Shown: piece after piece, positions 26,719 through 36,926 of the stretch
Position numbering within the stretch: position 1 is the first letter of the stretch
Layout of the letters: every line of letters starts with the position of its first letter
Assembly (NCBI RefSeq): GCF_902813185.1
Contig: NZ_LR778301.1
Location: 2,170,001 to 2,234,000 of the forward strand
DNA from: Denitratisoma oestradiolicum
GTDB lineage: Bacteria > Pseudomonadota > Gammaproteobacteria > Burkholderiales > Rhodocyclaceae
DNA: 64,000 nt
Direction: 5' to 3'
Translations under genes and position numbers: made by a program
The notes under the pieces: generated by a model
Told to the model about the DNA's origin: nothing
Database searches by the model: none
What the model saw: the letters and a program-made list of their open reading frames with translations, nothing else

Positions 26719-27075
26719 AGCCATCGCATATATGCCGAACAAGTATTAGAATCCGGCCCTTGCTTAGAGCCTATTTCAGTAGGGGACGTACCCCGCGTTG
26801 TGCTCAGGGCGGGATGAGCGCAAGGCGTCGTGGCGCAGCGAAGGGTTGTTCCCTTCGCAAGCCGCGCAACGCAGCGATCGCCCGCCCTGAACACAACCCG
26901 AAGGGCCGCCGGGCTTTGGGCGCGCTGCGGCGTTGTCGGTCGCTGGCATGGAATGACCATGCGGCGCTCCCTCCGCCTTGCATCGCATCCCAAAGACCGA
27001 CGGCGCGGGATGCGGCCCCTACTGAAATAGGCTCTTAATTCAAGGGGCATCAAGCCTCTTTCCGGAGACTCCCCC
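26719..27075. other. Intergenic region holding a MITE-like element
   Basis: Nearly all of this 357-base gap is the inverted-repeat element at 26767-27034. The remaining bases flank it and include the GGAG ribosome site of the next gene. Open frames on both strands across the gap are by-products of the repeat and are not credible genes. Confidence 0.7.
26767..27034. mobile_element. MITE-like element with 19-bp perfect terminal inverted repeats
   Basis: GAGCCTATTTCAGTAGGGG at 26767-26785 is repeated in perfect inverted form at 27016-27034. The element is flanked on both sides by TTA (26764-26766 and 27035-27037), a likely 3-bp target duplication. Inside are a second inverted pair (GTTGTGCTCAGGGCGGG at 26797-26813 with 16 of 17 matches to 26881-26897) and a hairpin GCGAAGGG/CCCTTCGC at 26838-26858. 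No transposase is encoded, so it would move in trans. The boundaries follow directly from the sequence; mobility is inferred. Confidence 0.8.
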
Positions 27076-28032
27076 ATGCTTACCAGACTCATACAATGCG
27101 ACGTCACCGGAACGGTCAATCTCGCCGACCCGCCGGCAGTCTCGGATGCGGTGTGCGCCATACTCAAACAGCGCTATGGCCACTTCGACGCAGGCACACT
27201 GCGCCATGGTTTCTCCGACATCAAGGATGCCTTCTGGGGCCGGTATCCGGGTCTGCTGCCCTGCGACACACCCTATCACGACCTGCGCCACTCCCTGGGC
27301 ACCGCGCTGCTCATGGCCCGCATGGTGGATGGTTATCAATCGGGCCACGGCACAAATGCCCCCGACCTGAATGCAGACGACGCTGTACTTGCCATCATGC
27401 TGGCCCTTTATCACGACATCGGTTTCCTGCGCCGGGAAAGTGAAGTCCATCTCTGTGGCGCCTGCCTGATCAATGACCATGAACAGCGGGGCGTTGACTT
27501 CATGAGGCGCTATCTGGCGCAAGGCGCTTTTACCCGGTTCGCCGACCAGGCAGAACTGATCCACGCCACGAATTTCGCCAAACCCATTTCGGAAACCCTG
27601 GCCGGCCGGCCCAGAGAGTTCTATCTGATCGGCCAGATGTTGGGTACAGCGGACCTGATCAGCCAACTGTCAGGCCGCTATTATCTGGAGCGTTGTCGCT
27701 ACTATCTGTATCAGGAGTTTGTGGATGCAGGCGCGGATCGAAGCATTGGGCCCAACGGTGAAACTCTGATGCTTTATGCCTCACCGGAAGACCTGCTACG
27801 CAAAACCCCGAGCTTTTACGAGCACTTGGTGAGAAAGCGTCTGGACGAGGATTTCGACAAGGTCTACCGCAATATCGCCTATCACTTCGGCGGCGATGAT
27901 CCCTATACACGGGGTGTGCAGCGCAACCTGGACTATCTGCGCCAACTGATTGCATCCAACGACTTCACGGGCCTGCGCCGCAAGCCCGTACCCGTGATTC
28001 CATCAGTACGGGAACTGGAAACCCACAACTAG
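27076..28032 (+). CDS. HD-domain phosphohydrolase-like protein
   Basis: A 318-residue protein with a metal-dependent HD fold. Key residues are YHDLRHSLGTALL near residue 75, LALYHDIGFLRRE near 112, a His in NDHEQRG near 136, HATNF near 155, and QMLGTADLISQLSGRYY near 180, where the final Asp sits. The spacing recalls cyclic-nucleotide phosphodiesterases, but the substrate cannot be named. No sensor domain or membrane segment is seen. The ribosome site is GGAG. It starts 41 bases after the MITE-like element and is probably monocistronic. Confidence 0.8.
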   Translation: MLTRLIQCDVTGTVNLADPPAVSDAVCAILKQRYGHFDAGTLRHGFSDIKDAFWGRYPGLLPCDTPYHDLRHSLGTALLMARMVDGYQSGHGTNAPDLNADDAVLAIMLALYHDIGFLRRESEVHLCGACLINDHEQRGVDFMRRYLAQGAFTRFADQAELIHATNFAKPISETLAGRPREFYLIGQMLGTADLISQLSGRYYLERCRYYLYQEFVDAGADRSIGPNGETLMLYASPEDLLRKTPSFYEHLVRKRLDEDFDKVYRNIAYHFGGDDPYTRGVQRNLDYLRQLIASNDFTGLRRKPVPVIPSVRELETHN

Positions 28033-28056
28033 GCTTCCCGTACAGTCACGCACTTA

Positions 28057-29592
28057 TCAAGGCGTAACCCCCCCCAATCTTACCGGCTGATGATTCTGGT
28101 TGCGGCGCCCCTCACTCAGTGCCAGTCCACGCAGCAGCGCATTGCGTAGCTGACGCGGATCAATAACATCGTCATAACCCAGAATATCCGCCACCTGATA
28201 GGAGCCGCCTGCCTGTTCGGCCTCGATGCGGGCACGGGTAGCCTCGTCCAGCTTGGCCGATTCGACAACGCTGTTCACCGGCATGGCCCCCAGAGTGACG
28301 CCGGGAAATGCCAGGGAAATCGTCTGACCGTCGAAGGGATTCATGGCCATGATGGACGAGCCAAAACCGAAAGCCTTGCGGATCGTGACGTGTAGCTTGG
28401 GCACCTGCAAGCGATGCTGGGCCACGAACATCCGGGCGGCATGACGCAGGGTGCCCTGACGCTCGGCAGCCGTACCGCCGATCACCCCTGGGTTATCGGC
28501 CAGGAATATCACCGGCAGATGGAAGGCTCCGGCCACGTCGAGGAAGTGGGTAGCCTTGTCGGCGGCAGCAGTATCAATAGTGCCTGCCAACACACTCGGA
28601 TCGTTGGCGACAATGGCCACGCTGCGCCCTCCCAGCCGGGCCAGGGCCGTAACCATGGAAGCCCCGAACTGGGGTTGCACCTCGAATAGACTGCCCTTGT
28701 CCACCAACAACTCCAGCACCTTGCGCATCTTGTAGGCACGGCGCGGATTGGGATCGATCAGATCAAGGATTCCATCCAGGACGCGGGGATCCGTATCGGG
28801 ACCGGCCAGCACCGGTGCAGTTTCCCAGGCATTGAGGGGAAAATAGGAAAGATAGCGGCGGGCCATGGCAATGGCTTCCTGGTCGTTCGCCGCCAGATTG
28901 TGGGCCACCCCCGACTCGACCACATGGACCTGAGGGCCACCCAGTTTTTCCTTGGTCACATCCTCGCCGATGGCGGCCTTCACCAGGGGGGGGCCAGCGG
29001 CAAACATGGAGGCGTTCTCGCTCATGACGACAAAGTCCGACAGGGGCGCGGTCAGCGCCCCATGTCCGGCCGAGGCCCCAAGTACCAGGCAGACCATGGG
29101 CACTTGACCAGACAACTCTGCCAAGCCCTGCAAATCGTTGGGGCGACGACCGGCATGCGTATTGGTCAGTCGATGCCCAGCACCTTCCAGCATGAAAACC
29201 AGGGGTACCCTTTCCTGGGCCGCCAGTTGTGTGAGCCGGTAACGCTTGTCTGCCGCACCATCACCGATGGAGCCGCCCAGTACTGTGAAGTCCTCGGCAG
29301 CCGCCAGGGCCATCCGTCCCTCGATTCTGCCGAAACCGGCCACCAGCCCATCTGCCGGCGTGGGGTGCCCCCCCTCGGGTGTCAGCCCACCCACCAAGCC
29401 CCCAATTTCAACGAAAGTCTCCGGATCGAAGAGCTGTTCGATGCGCTGACGGGCATCAAGCTTGCCGGAAGCCCGCTGGCGCCCAACCCGCTCTGCTCCA
29501 CCCATTTCCCGGCTGGCGGCCTGGCGCCGAGCCAATTCCCCCAGTATCGCGTCCCAGCCACTCGCCTTTGATGTTTTTGCAGTCATTGCCAT
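28057..29592 (-). CDS. Acyl-CoA carboxylase carboxyltransferase (beta) subunit
   Basis: A 511-residue carboxyltransferase of the acetyl-/propionyl-/methylcrotonyl-CoA carboxylase beta family. Both crotonase-like halves are present: ADGLVAGFGRIEGRMALAAAEDFTVLGGSIG in the first (GRIEGR then EDFTVLGGS) and FLADNPGVIGGTAAERQGTLRHAARM plus RKAFGFGSSIMAMNP in the second. It moves a carboxyl group from carboxy-biotin to an acyl-CoA. No biotin carboxylase or biotin carrier lies near, so a partner is encoded elsewhere. The ATG at 29586 has a better-placed GGGATGG site than the one at 29592. The exact acyl-CoA is unknown. Confidence 0.88.
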   Translation of the reverse strand: MAMTAKTSKASGWDAILGELARRQAASREMGGAERVGRQRASGKLDARQRIEQLFDPETFVEIGGLVGGLTPEGGHPTPADGLVAGFGRIEGRMALAAAEDFTVLGGSIGDGAADKRYRLTQLAAQERVPLVFMLEGAGHRLTNTHAGRRPNDLQGLAELSGQVPMVCLVLGASAGHGALTAPLSDFVVMSENASMFAAGPPLVKAAIGEDVTKEKLGGPQVHVVESGVAHNLAANDQEAIAMARRYLSYFPLNAWETAPVLAGPDTDPRVLDGILDLIDPNPRRAYKMRKVLELLVDKGSLFEVQPQFGASMVTALARLGGRSVAIVANDPSVLAGTIDTAAADKATHFLDVAGAFHLPVIFLADNPGVIGGTAAERQGTLRHAARMFVAQHRLQVPKLHVTIRKAFGFGSSIMAMNPFDGQTISLAFPGVTLGAMPVNSVVESAKLDEATRARIEAEQAGGSYQVADILGYDDVIDPRQLRNALLRGLALSEGRRNQNHQPVRLGGVTP

Positions 29593-29654
29593 CCCGAATT
29601 AAATAAACACAGAAAAAATCAAAAACACCTGGAAGCACATCGGCCAAGGCCATA

Positions 29655-31700
29655 TCAAGCGTCGTGGGCCTCGCCACCAAAGACCAGTTTTTGCAGCCGG
29701 AACAATTCGTCCCGGGCAGCGGCAGCCTGTTCGAATTCCAGGTTCCTGGAGTGGTCCTGCATGGCCTTTTCCAGACGCTTGATTTCCCGGGCCAGTTGCT
29801 TTGCGCTCATGGCCTCGTAGCGGGCCTGCTCTTCCGCTGCTTTCAGGTGTGCCCGCTCCCGGTTGGCTGATTCGGCATCATAGACACCGTCGATGATGTC
29901 CTTGATGCGCTTGGTGACACCCTTGGGAACAATGCCGTGTTCAGTATTGAAGGTGAGCTGTTTTTCACGGCGCCGTTCAGTTTCGGCCATGGCCCGCTGC
30001 ATGGAGTCGGTGATGCGGTCGGCGTAAAGAATCGCGGTGCCGTTGAGGTGACGGGCGGCCCGGCCCATGGTCTGGATCAGGCTGCGGGTGGAGCGCAGGA
30101 AGCCCTCCTTGTCCGCATCCAGGATCGCCACCAGGGACACCTCGGGAATATCCAGGCCCTCCCGCAGCAGGTTGATACCCACCAGCACGTCGAACTCCCC
30201 CAGGCGCAGGTCCCGGATGATCTCCACCCGCTCCACCGTATCCACGTCGGAATGCAGGTAGCGCACCCGGATGCCATTGTCGGCCAGGTAATCGGTCAGC
30301 TGCTCGGACAGGCGCTTGGTGAGGGTCGTCACCAGCACCCGCTCCTCCACCGCCACCCGCTTCTTGATTTCGCTCAGAACGTCATCCACCTGGCTCAGGG
30401 CGGGCCGCACCAGCACCACCGGGTCCACCAGGCCCGTGGGCCGCACCACCTGCTCCACCACCTGGCCCTGGTGCTCTTCCTCGTAGGCCGAGGGCGTGGC
30501 TGAGACAAACACGGTCTGGGGCATCAGGCCCTCGAACTCGGCGAACTTCAGGGGCCGGTTGTCCAGGGCGGAAGGCAGGCGGAAGCCGTAATTGACCAAG
30601 TTTTCCTTGCGGGAACGATCCCCCTTGTACATGCCGCCGACCTGGCCGATGGTGACGTGGGACTCATCGATGAACAGCAGGGAGTCCGGGGGCAGGTAGT
30701 CGATCAGGGTGGGGGGCGGCTCACCCGGCTGGCGGCCGGAGAGATGGCGCGAGTAGTTCTCGATGCCCTTGCAGAAGCCCAACTGGTCCAGCATTTCCAG
30801 ATCGAAGCGGGTGCGCTGCTCGATGCGCTGACACTCCACCAGTTTCTGTTCCTTCTGATAGAACTCGATGCGCTCCCGCAGTTCCCCCTTGATGGCCTCC
30901 ACCGCCCGCAGCACCGTGCCCCGGGGGGTGACGTAATGGCTGGAAGGATAGACGGTGAAGCGGGGCAGCTTCTGCCGGCGCTGGCCGGTGAGGGGATCGA
31001 ACAGGGAGAGGGACTCCACCTCGTCATCGAAGAGGGTGACACGCAGCGCGTTCTCGGCGTTCTCCGCCGGGAAGATGTCGATCACGTCCCCCCGCACCCG
31101 ATAGACGCCCCGCTGGAACTCCACCTCGTTGCGCTCATACTGCATTTCCGTCAGGCGGCGGATGATGTCCCGCTGGCCCAGTTTTTCGCCCTCCCGCAGA
31201 TGCAGCACCATGCTGTGGTAATCCACCGGATCGCCGATGCCGTAGATGGCCGACACCGTCGCCACGATCACCACGTCGCGCCGCTCCATCAGGCTCTTGG
31301 TGGCCGAGAGCCGCATCTGCTCGATGTGTTCATTGATGGATGAATCCTTCTCGATGAACAGGTCCCGGGCCGGCACGTAGGCTTCCGGCTGATAGTAGTC
31401 GTAGTAGGAGACGAAATACTCCACCGCGTTCTCGGGGAAGAACTCACGGAACTCGGAATAGAGCTGGGCCGCCAGGGTCTTGTTGGGGGCCATCACCAGG
31501 GCCGGCCGGCCCAGGCGGGCGATCACATTGGCCATGGTGTAGGTCTTGCCGGAACCGGTCACCCCCAGCAGGGTCTGGAAGGACAAGCCGTCCTCGATGC
31601 CCTCCACCAGTTTGGCGACGGCTTCCGGCTGGTCGCCGGCCAGGGGAAAGGGCTGGTGCAGGCGAAAAGCACGGTTGGGGAAATCGATCAGCTCACCCAT
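29655..31700 (-). CDS. uvrB: Excinuclease ABC subunit B
   Basis: A 681-residue UvrB, full length. It has the Walker A motif [11 protein letters not shown] near residue 45, the beta-hairpin region [12 protein letters not shown] near 98, the helicase motifs [11 protein letters not shown] near 340 and [11 protein letters not shown] near 540, and a C-terminal UVR domain ([15 protein letters not shown]) that contacts UvrC. It loads on damaged DNA with UvrA and recruits UvrC for nucleotide excision repair. It is followed by the carboxyltransferase gene after 62 bases on the same strand; these are probably separate functions. Confidence 0.98.
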   Translation of the reverse strand: MGELIDFPNRAFRLHQPFPLAGDQPEAVAKLVEGIEDGLSFQTLLGVTGSGKTYTMANVIARLGRPALVMAPNKTLAAQLYSEFREFFPENAVEYFVSYYDYYQPEAYVPARDLFIEKDSSINEHIEQMRLSATKSLMERRDVVIVATVSAIYGIGDPVDYHSMVLHLREGEKLGQRDIIRRLTEMQYERNEVEFQRGVYRVRGDVIDIFPAENAENALRVTLFDDEVESLSLFDPLTGQRRQKLPRFTVYPSSHYVTPRGTVLRAVEAIKGELRERIEFYQKEQKLVECQRIEQRTRFDLEMLDQLGFCKGIENYSRHLSGRQPGEPPPTLIDYLPPDSLLFIDESHVTIGQVGGMYKGDRSRKENLVNYGFRLPSALDNRPLKFAEFEGLMPQTVFVSATPSAYEEEHQGQVVEQVVRPTGLVDPVVLVRPALSQVDDVLSEIKKRVAVEERVLVTTLTKRLSEQLTDYLADNGIRVRYLHSDVDTVERVEIIRDLRLGEFDVLVGINLLREGLDIPEVSLVAILDADKEGFLRSTRSLIQTMGRAARHLNGTAILYADRITDSMQRAMAETERRREKQLTFNTEHGIVPKGVTKRIKDIIDGVYDAESANRERAHLKAAEEQARYEAMSAKQLAREIKRLEKAMQDHSRNLEFEQAAAARDELFRLQKLVFGGEAHDA

Positions 31701-31742
31701 GGGCGCAGTTGGTCAGGGAAAATCCGTAGGAAAAGCCGGGAA

Positions 31743-33509
31743 TCATAGGCAGGCGCTATACACATGGAAGCAATTTCGCCCCTGTTCCTTGGCCCGGTAC
31801 ATGGCCTTGTCCGCGGCATCCACCAGCGCTTCCAGTTCCTGCCCGTGGTCCGGATAGAGACTGATGCCTATGCTGGCCGTCACCGCGACTCTCTGTTCAT
31901 TGCCATCCATGGCTACCGGAAAAAGCTCGAGCAGCTTGCTGGCGACCTGGCCGGCGTCCTCGGCACTGCCGACCCGCTCCACCAGGATCACGAACTCGTC
32001 GCCGCCAAAGCGGGCCACGGTATCCTCTTCCCGCAGGGCGGCCCGCAGCCGGCCGGCCACATCCCGCAGCAGTTCGTCCCCGGCATGGTGGCCGAGACGA
32101 TCATTCACCGGCTTGAAGTTGTCCAGGTCCAGGAACAGGATCGCCAGCCGGCTACCCTCCCGGCTACAGCGTTCCAGGCTGTGCTGGGCGCGGGCATCGA
32201 ACAGCAGGCGATTGGGCAGGTCGGTGAGCGCATCATGATGAGCCAAATGCAGCAGGCCCCGATGGGAAGTCCGCAGGGGCGACATTTCGGTCAGCACACC
32301 AACCATGCGAATGACTTCCCCCTCGGTATTGCGGATGGTGCTGATGGACAGCCAATAGGGGAAAATTTCGCCACTCTTGTGGCGATTCATGACCTCCCCC
32401 TGCCAGCTCCCATTGTCCATCAAGGACTGCCACAGCCCGTGGTAGAAAGACTCATCATGCAAGCCGGAACGCAGTAGGTTGGCCGACTGGCCAATGACCT
32501 CGTCGGCACCATAGCCGGTGGTTTTGACAAAGGCCGGATTCACCGCCTCGATCCAGCCATGGCCATCGGTAATCATGATGGCTTCCTCGGCATGCTCGAA
32601 CACCTCCGCCGAAACCCGAAGGTTCGCTTCCGCCTGGCGCCGTTCGGTGACATCGAAACAGACGCTGATGTAGCCCAGGAAACCACCGCTCTCCGCCCCT
32701 TCTTCGTCGAAAAAGGGGCGACCCACATGATGAATCCAGCGATATTGACCCCGTGCATCCAGCAAGCGGTAGTCCATCACAAATGGCGCCCGTCGGTCGA
32801 AACAGATGCGCCAGCGACTGAAAAATGGCTCCCGATCCTCCCCGTGCAAAGCCAGGGTCCAGCCCTGGGACTCGGCCTGGGGCAAGTCCATGCCGGTCAG
32901 GTTCAGCCAAGTGCGATTGAACCAGTCGAAGCGGCCGGAACCATCGGTGCGGCACACCGGCGCAGGAAAATCATCCAGCAGAGTAGTGTAGTAGTCCCGG
33001 GCCCGGACGATCTGCTCATGATGCTCATTGAGCAGATCCACCAGACGCTTGAAGACCTGCAACACCGGCTCCACCGGCAGGGAGGCCACCTCCCCCGGCC
33101 GGGTGCTGCGCACTACGAAGCAATGGCGATCCTCGTCCAACAGATCCACCAGCATGCAATGGGAAATCTCCGCCAACACAGCGGACGAATGCTCCTTGGG
33201 GTCCTTGGCCAGTTGCTGGCCCAGGCTGTCCAGCAGTTCCAGGGAAAGGCCATGATGAACAGCATGGGCCTCCAGCAGCTCGGGAGCGATCCCCAGTTGT
33301 CGCAGGGCCTCCTCCTCGTCCTTGAAGTGCCGGGCCAGGGCATCCCGGAACGCGGTAAATAGCCGAGTGTGATCGCTGCCGGTGTTCTCTACATCTGCGG
33401 CAAAGCGGTTCAGTAAATTCACCAATTCCCGATGTTGGGCATCGATCTGGGCATGGCCGGTATCGAAACGGGCGTTCCAGCGAATCAGCGGACGATGAAC
33501 CGGGAACAT
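31743..33509 (-). CDS. Hemerythrin-PAS-PAS-GGDEF diguanylate cyclase
   Basis: A 588-residue sensor cyclase. Residues about 8-145 form a hemerythrin-like domain with IDAQHREL, HFKDEEEAL, HAVHHG and HCMLVD. Two PAS domains follow (FPAPVCRTDGSGRFDWFN near 185 and IMITDGHGWIEAVNPAF near 315). The C-terminal GGDEF domain is intact (LFLDLDNFKPVND, ARFGGDEFVILVE), so it should make cyclic di-GMP. No inhibitory RxxD site is obvious. The start at 33509 is preceded by GGAGGT at ideal spacing. It probably senses oxygen or redox state through the di-iron domain. It is the counterpart of the HD-GYP-hemerythrin protein at 16960-18489. Confidence 0.9.
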   Translation of the reverse strand: MFPVHRPLIRWNARFDTGHAQIDAQHRELVNLLNRFAADVENTGSDHTRLFTAFRDALARHFKDEEEALRQLGIAPELLEAHAVHHGLSLELLDSLGQQLAKDPKEHSSAVLAEISHCMLVDLLDEDRHCFVVRSTRPGEVASLPVEPVLQVFKRLVDLLNEHHEQIVRARDYYTTLLDDFPAPVCRTDGSGRFDWFNRTWLNLTGMDLPQAESQGWTLALHGEDREPFFSRWRICFDRRAPFVMDYRLLDARGQYRWIHHVGRPFFDEEGAESGGFLGYISVCFDVTERRQAEANLRVSAEVFEHAEEAIMITDGHGWIEAVNPAFVKTTGYGADEVIGQSANLLRSGLHDESFYHGLWQSLMDNGSWQGEVMNRHKSGEIFPYWLSISTIRNTEGEVIRMVGVLTEMSPLRTSHRGLLHLAHHDALTDLPNRLLFDARAQHSLERCSREGSRLAILFLDLDNFKPVNDRLGHHAGDELLRDVAGRLRAALREEDTVARFGGDEFVILVERVGSAEDAGQVASKLLELFPVAMDGNEQRVAVTASIGISLYPDHGQELEALVDAADKAMYRAKEQGRNCFHVYSACL

Positions 33510-33799
33510 TGAGGCACCTCCAACAGCATTTGCACGGCAATCCACGAAGCCCGGCCGGCCAGCCCCCGCCGCCCGCTCCACACCTCTATGACCAGCAGTT
33601 TACTTGAGTACTGCACCAAGGGGCGGGGAGACTCAGTGGCTGGGGGCACAACCGGGCCATCGGCATACGGATCGTTTGCCCGTCACTCGAAACCTCTGCC
33701 CCGTGGGACAATCCCCTCCCATTGAGAAAGTCCCTCCGCCTTTGCTGAAATCGCCAGGTGAAAAGAGACAGAGAAATCGAATCATTCCACTTAAAAACA

Positions 33800-36394
33800 A
33801 TGAATAACGATACCTCCCCCCTCCCTCCCGGCCACACGCCGATGATGCAGCAGTATCTGCGCCTCAAGGCGCAGAACGCAGACCTGCTGCTGCTCTACCG
33901 CATGGGGGACTTCTACGAGCTGTTCTACGAGGACGCGGAGAAGGCAGCCCGCCTGCTGGACATCACGCTGACCACCCGGGGCCAGTCGGCGGGCAAGCCA
34001 ATTCCCATGGCTGGTGTGCCCTTCCACGCCCTGGAGCAGTATCTGGCCCGGCTGGTGAAGTTGGGGGAGTCGGTGGCGATCTGCGAACAGATCGGCGATC
34101 CGGCCACCAGCAAGGGGCCGGTGGAGCGGGCCGTGGTGCGCATCGTCACCCCCGGCACCCTGACCGACGCGGCCCTGCTGGATGACAAGTCCGACAGCCT
34201 GTTGCTGGCCCTGGTGGTGGAGCGCCAGCAGGCGGGCCTGGCCTGGCTCAATCTGGCCAACGGGGATTTCCGTCTGATGGAAACCAGACTGGATACCCTG
34301 CCGGCCCAGTTGGAGCGCCTGCGTCCGGCCGAGCTGCTGCTGCCCGACGGCCTGCGCTCGGCCCCGCCCGAAGTCCGGGCCACCCTGAAGCGCCTGCCGG
34401 ACTGGCATTTCGATCCGGAATCGGCCCGGCGCCAGCTCGCGGAGCATTTCGGCGCGAGGGATCTGGCGGGCTTCGGCGCCGAGGGTCTGCCCCTGGCGGT
34501 GGCCGCCGCCGGCGCCCTCTACCAGTACGCCCGAGGCACCCAGATGCAGGCCCTGGCCCATGTCACCAGCCTCGCCGTGGAGCACGAAGGCGTCTATCTG
34601 CGTCTGGATGGGGCCACCCGGCGCAACCTGGAGATTACCGAAACTTTGCGCGGCGAACCTGCTCCCACCCTGCTTTCCCTGCTGGACGGCTGCGTCACGG
34701 CCATGGGTTCCCGCTGGCTACGCCATTGCCTGCATCACCCCCTGGCCGACCGTTCCGCAGCAGCGGCCCGCCATGAGGCGGTGTCGGAGTTGATGGGGAC
34801 GGCGGGAGACGGCCCTCTGCCCGAGCTGAGGCGTGAGCTGAAAGGCATTGCCGACATCGAGCGCATTACCGCCCGCATCGCCCTGAAGAGTGCCCGTCCC
34901 CGGGACCTGTCCTCCCTGCGGGACAGTCTGGGTCGTCTACCGGCCCTGGCGGCTGCCCTGGCCTCGCCCCGGAGCGAACTGCTGGCGGAAATCGGGGCGC
35001 GGCTGGCCAAGCCCGAGGACTGCCTGGCCCTGCTCGGTCAAGCAGTCGCCCTCGAACCCTCGACCCTGCTGCGGGAGGGGGGCGTCATCGCGCCGGGCTA
35101 TAACCCTGATCTGGACGAGCTACGGGGCATCCAGGCCAATTGCGGTCAATTCCTGCTGGAGCTGGAAGCGCGGGAAAAGGAACGCAGCGGCATCCCCAGC
35201 CTCAAGGTGGAATACAACAAGGTCCATGGCTTCTACATCGAGGTCACCCATGCCCATGGGGACAAGATTCCCGACGACTACCGGCGCCGCCAGACCCTTA
35301 AGAATGCCGAGCGCTACATCACACCGGAACTGAAGGCCTTCGAGGACAAGGCCCTGTCCGCCAACGAGCGCGCCCTGGCCCTGGAAAAGCAGCTCTACGA
35401 GGCCCTGCTGGAGGCCCTGGCAACCGCCATTCCGGGACTACAGTCCATCGCCCGGTCCCTGGCCCTGCTGGACGGACTCTGCGCCTTTGCCGATATCGCG
35501 GCCCGCTGCGACTACTGCCAGCCGGAATTCCGCGAGGCCCCGGGCCTGGATATCGTGGAGGGGCGTCATCCGGTGGTGGAGGCCCAGGTGCGTCAGGCCG
35601 GCGAGAGCTTCATCGCCAACGACACCCGGTTCGACGTCAGCCGCCGCCTGTTGCTGATCACCGGCCCCAACATGGGGGGCAAGTCCACCTACATGCGGCA
35701 GACGGCCCTGATCGCCCTGCTGGCCCACTGCGGCGCCTTCGTGCCAGCCCGGCGTTGCGTACTGGGTCCCTTGGACGCCATCCACACCCGCATCGGCGCT
35801 TCCGACGATCTGGCCTCGGGCCGCTCCACCTTCATGGTGGAAATGACCGAGGCCGCAGCTATTCTCCATGGTGCCACGGAAAGATCCCTGGTGCTGATGG
35901 ACGAGATCGGCCGCGGCACCTCCACCTTCGACGGCCTGGCCCTGGCCTTTGCCATCGCCCGCCACCTGATCGAGAAGAACCGGGCTCTGACCCTCTTTGC
36001 AACCCATTACTTCGAGCTGACGCGGCTGGCCCAGGACTATCCGGGCTGCGCCAATGTGCATCTGGACGCGGTGGAGCACGGCCATCGCATCATTTTCATG
36101 CACGCGGTGGAGGAAGGCCCTGCCTCCCAGAGCTACGGCATCCAGGTGGCGGCATTGGCAGGGATTCCCGGCGCAGTGGTGCGGGACGCCAAGCGGCGGC
36201 TGACCCAACTGGAAAACGCCCAGATCGCCGCCGGTCCCCAGACGGACCTGTTCGCACCAATGAGCGAGCCGGAGCCGGAAAGCCCGTGCACGGAACATCC
36301 GGCCCTGAGTGCCCTGGGGGAGACCGATCCCGACGCCCTGAGCCCCCGAGAGGCCCTGGAACGACTCTATGCCCTGAAGCATTTATTGGGATAG
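33800..36394 (+). CDS. mutS: DNA mismatch repair protein MutS
   Basis: An 864-residue MutS. The mismatch-binding domain I shows [15 protein letters not shown] with the Phe-x-Glu mismatch contact. The C-terminal ATPase shows the Walker A motif [14 protein letters not shown] near residue 617, followed by [15 protein letters not shown] and ATHYFELT. It recognises mispaired bases and starts repair with MutL. The ATG at 33800 is chosen because it begins the conserved sequence ([20 protein letters not shown]); a GTG at 33758 would add 14 polar residues. The gene is divergent from the cyclase gene and convergent with slyD, with a hairpin at 36408-36434 between them. Confidence 0.97.
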   Translation: MNNDTSPLPPGHTPMMQQYLRLKAQNADLLLLYRMGDFYELFYEDAEKAARLLDITLTTRGQSAGKPIPMAGVPFHALEQYLARLVKLGESVAICEQIGDPATSKGPVERAVVRIVTPGTLTDAALLDDKSDSLLLALVVERQQAGLAWLNLANGDFRLMETRLDTLPAQLERLRPAELLLPDGLRSAPPEVRATLKRLPDWHFDPESARRQLAEHFGARDLAGFGAEGLPLAVAAAGALYQYARGTQMQALAHVTSLAVEHEGVYLRLDGATRRNLEITETLRGEPAPTLLSLLDGCVTAMGSRWLRHCLHHPLADRSAAAARHEAVSELMGTAGDGPLPELRRELKGIADIERITARIALKSARPRDLSSLRDSLGRLPALAAALASPRSELLAEIGARLAKPEDCLALLGQAVALEPSTLLREGGVIAPGYNPDLDELRGIQANCGQFLLELEAREKERSGIPSLKVEYNKVHGFYIEVTHAHGDKIPDDYRRRQTLKNAERYITPELKAFEDKALSANERALALEKQLYEALLEALATAIPGLQSIARSLALLDGLCAFADIAARCDYCQPEFREAPGLDIVEGRHPVVEAQVRQAGESFIANDTRFDVSRRLLLITGPNMGGKSTYMRQTALIALLAHCGAFVPARRCVLGPLDAIHTRIGASDDLASGRSTFMVEMTEAAAILHGATERSLVLMDEIGRGTSTFDGLALAFAIARHLIEKNRALTLFATHYFELTRLAQDYPGCANVHLDAVEHGHRIIFMHAVEEGPASQSYGIQVAALAGIPGAVVRDAKRRLTQLENAQIAAGPQTDLFAPMSEPEPESPCTEHPALSALGETDPDALSPREALERLYALKHLLG

Positions 36395-36407
36395 CGGAGA
36401 CTTCACC

Positions 36408-36434
36408 CTTCCAGGATGCCACGCATCCCGGAAG
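36408..36434. terminator. Hairpin between convergent mutS and slyD
   Basis: CTTCC-A-GGATGC at 36408-36419 pairs with GCATCC-C-GGAAG at 36423-36434, one internal mismatch, loop CAC. There is no long T-run, so it is a possible bidirectional or factor-assisted terminator. Confidence 0.6.
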
Positions 36435-36446
36435 GAATCCTGCAAA

Positions 36447-36926
36447 TCAGTGATGGTGTCCCTGGGGGCCGTGCACGTGGCCGTGACCGATTTCTTCCTG
36501 GGTGGCCGGACGCACATCAGTCACGGTGCAGGAGAAGTGCAGCGCGATGCCGGCCAGGGGATGGTTGCCATCCACCACCACCTTGTCGTCGGCTATGTCG
36601 GTGATGGTGTAGAGCTCGTCGTCCTCGCCGTCCTCGCTGGCCCGTTCGAACTGCATGCCCACCTCGATATTCTCGGGGAACAGGTTGCGGGACTCGATCA
36701 GCACCAGTTCGGCGTCGTAATCGCCAAAGGCGTCCTCCGGTTCCAGGTGAACCTCCAACTTGTCGCCCTGAGCCTTGCCATGCAGGGCCTCCTCGATCAC
36801 ATCGAAGATGCCGCCATAGCCGCCGTGCAGATAAACGAGGGGTTCAGCACCCTCGTCCACCGGATTGCCATCACTATCGACGACCCGGTAGTTCAATGTG
36901 ACGACAGAGTTTTTTTGGATTTGCAT
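36447..36926 (-). CDS. slyD: FKBP-type peptidyl-prolyl isomerase SlyD
   Basis: A 159-residue SlyD-like isomerase and chaperone. The FKBP part begins MQIQKNSVVTLNYRVVDSDG and includes GFVIEE-like IFDVIEEALHGKAQGDK; the insert-in-flap domain covers about residues 70-130 (ELVLIESRNLFPENIEVGMQ). The tail is His-rich (HGHVHGPQGHHH), as in metal-binding SlyD proteins. Its start at 36926 lies inside the last 34 bases of the bcp gene in another frame, so the two are translationally linked. Confidence 0.93.
   Translation of the reverse strand: MQIQKNSVVTLNYRVVDSDGNPVDEGAEPLVYLHGGYGGIFDVIEEALHGKAQGDKLEVHLEPEDAFGDYDAELVLIESRNLFPENIEVGMQFERASEDGEDDELYTITDIADDKVVVDGNHPLAGIALHFSCTVTDVRPATQEEIGHGHVHGPQGHHH

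Noticed and set aside
26469..27038. 189-codon open frame across the amidohydrolase end and the inverted-repeat element
   Set aside because: It is out of frame with the amidohydrolase, and its tail is made of the repeat itself, which yields open frames on both strands.
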